From Phoronis australis (taxonomy: Eukaryota; Phoronida; Phoronidae): DNA of 64,000 nt. The notes beneath the pieces were generated by a model, which made no database searches, was not told the origin of the DNA, and was given only the letters and a program-made list of their open reading frames with translations. The DNA is taken from positions 255,407 through 319,406 of the forward strand of contig NMRA01000026.1 of the NCBI GenBank assembly GCA_002633005.1. Reading direction: 5' to 3'. The translations under genes and the position numbers were made by a program. This document shows positions 62,411 to 64,000 of this stretch, piece by piece. The stretch's first letter is position 1; every line of letters begins with the position of its first letter.

Positions 62411-64000
62411 CTGTGTGCCAACTGGGACATGGGTTACACCCTCGTGTGCTTTAACTCCCCAAGTGTCACGCTTGCAAACTACACACTGAACTAGCGTTTA
62501 TTTTCACCCATTTAAGGATGGTTACCAATGTTACTTAAAGTGGCATTTCTCCCCACTTAGCCGTCACTTTAAACATGTTTCGAGTTCTTAACCTAAAAAC
62601 CAACTGACCTATTTTTGAATGGAATTCCCTGCACTCCATTTCTTAATTACAAAGTTGACCAAGTCCGATAAAATTGAGAATTTTTCAATGTGTTTTTTTT
62701 TGACCAAGTGAGGCTTTGATAACGAGTTCTATCATGACATGGACATTTTTGAGACTGATTGTATACCAGTGGACAACCAGATTCTGTTTTAGTCAGCTAT
62801 ACAGAGCAGAATGCAGCTTTAAATGAAAAGGGCAGGATTCTAAAGTCAATACAGCGAAGTTCGTATATCAAATTTATACATTTGTAATTTTAGCTTTAGT
62901 AATAGCTGGTAGAGTATGCTGTGTGTCAAAATCAGCTAGTCAATATTCGACAGGATGTGGGTACTGGGAAACCTGTCCAAAGACTGCCCATTGCAACTCT
63001 GCTAGTGATGTCCCCGAGAACGCTAAATGTAAAGGTTTAACAGGATCAAGATGGAATATTGGAATTTAAATTTGTATCACATTCTAAGAAGTCCTTGAGA
63101 GCAACTTGAAAGATGAAACAACGGTTTAATGCGCTATGAGCTTCCCCTATTGCTCAAAGCGCAACAACGGAAAGCTGTTGTCACCTTACCTATCTTTGAT
63201 GAAACTTAATTATTTCACGAAATATATATTGCACGTTTTGTATAAAGTAATAAAAATACTTAATAAGCTATTGTAAATACTGTAAATAAATATGCATTAT
63301 TTAATAAACACTTTAATACCTTATAAAGTTATTTATTAACATTTATTAAATGGTACTGAAACAAAGGGTTCAAGAAATAAGCTGCGACTGTATGGAATGT
63401 AAAAGGATGAATCATTCAAAAATGCATTAAGCAGGGTAGACAATCTTTTCCTTCACGGCTCACACAGTTGGTTTCATAAACAACGTCCTTTTTTCATTAA
63501 CTCAAATCTTTTCTTAAGAGCTGTACTTTTTTCATGAACTGCAATTCAGTTCATACGAATGCAGTTTTCTCCGTTAACCACATTTTGTTTTAAAAATTGA
63601 CAGAAGGCTGAGGTGCACATGCTTGGTACCATGTATTAAATATGTGCACTGTAATTTGTAAGATATGTAAAAAATTGTAATGGTAAGAACACAATTGCAG
63701 CACATGAGAAAATAATTACAGCTCGCGAGAAAAGAAGTACATCCACGAGAAGATGCAATTTCAACACTTGAGGGAGGAAAATTGCCTTGGCCGACAAGGT
63801 GTTCCATGTGAAGACAAATGGACAATAAATATACCATGTACAATGAAAAAACAAGGATGACATTTAACTGAACGACGTTCAATATCACACCAACACAGTT
63901 ACAATGAGTCGGCCACTACCTGTGTGACACTCAACTGTGGAATAGAGATGTGCAAAAACAGGTGTTACATGGGATGAATACAGCATGGAGACTGAACCCT
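62411..64000 (+). other. 3' UTR and flank of the centlein-like gene
   Basis: No further gene is recognised. AATAAA occurs at 63249-63254, 63285-63290 and 63303-63308, about 840-900 bp after the stop, consistent with a long 3' UTR. Antisense ORFs near 63574-63888 are hydrophobic readings of A+T-rich DNA and are not supported. Confidence 0.5.

Noticed and set aside
63574-63888. Hydrophobic 104-codon minus-strand ORF resembling a membrane protein
   Set aside because: Hydrophobicity follows from A+T-rich composition; a second overlapping frame is also open.

Overview
This is a eukaryotic, animal genomic window. It holds spliced genes with GT-AG introns of about 0.3 to 4 kb, roughly 40% G+C by eye, many short dispersed repeats and minisatellites, and three runs of N (single bases at 582 and 41659, and 10980-11280). 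The gene content (NMRAL1, UBAC1, C1orf53, a centlein-like coiled-coil protein) together with dispersed tandem-repeat MITE-like elements suggests an invertebrate bilaterian, most likely a marine deuterostome such as a hemichordate, cephalochordate or echinoderm. I cannot name the species from sequence alone.

Layout. 1-1677: upstream flank with a 364-bp direct duplication joined by one N. 1678-5078 (+): complete three-exon NMRAL1 homolog (NADPH-sensing NmrA-like protein). 5079-7520: convergent intergenic DNA with a poly(A) signal, a dispersed repeat and a tRNA-like hairpin. 7521-16888 (-): UBAC1 homolog, nine exons recognised; splice phases show that one further exon is missing or unrecognisable. 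Its introns hold an assembly gap and a repeat cluster with eight CTCF-consensus-like motifs spaced about 138-164 bp apart. 16889-21354: intergenic, with an ETS motif and a CTCF-like motif just upstream of UBAC1. 21350-23197 (-): a two-exon candidate secreted peptide precursor with signal peptide, several dibasic sites and a TATA box. 23423-36280: about 13 kb without a recognisable gene, carrying repeats and a few unassigned ORFs. 36281-40430 (-): three-exon C1orf53/DUF5522 homolog with an unusually long first exon that carries a degenerate internal repeat. 42017-62410 (+): 18 in-phase exons of a coiled-coil centrosomal-type protein (best guess centlein, CNTLN), missing its N-terminal part. 62411-64000: 3' flank with poly(A) signals.

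The genes do not form a pathway: redox sensing, KPC ubiquitin ligase cofactor, a secreted peptide, a C1orf53-type protein and a centriole-linked coiled coil. All exon junctions given were checked for GT/AG dinucleotides and codon phase by hand. Family names rest on recognition of conserved motifs, not on database searches. The most unusual signals are the CTCF-like motif array inside the tandem repeat, the UBAC1 phase break, the peptide precursor, and the repeat-expanded C1orf53 first exon.
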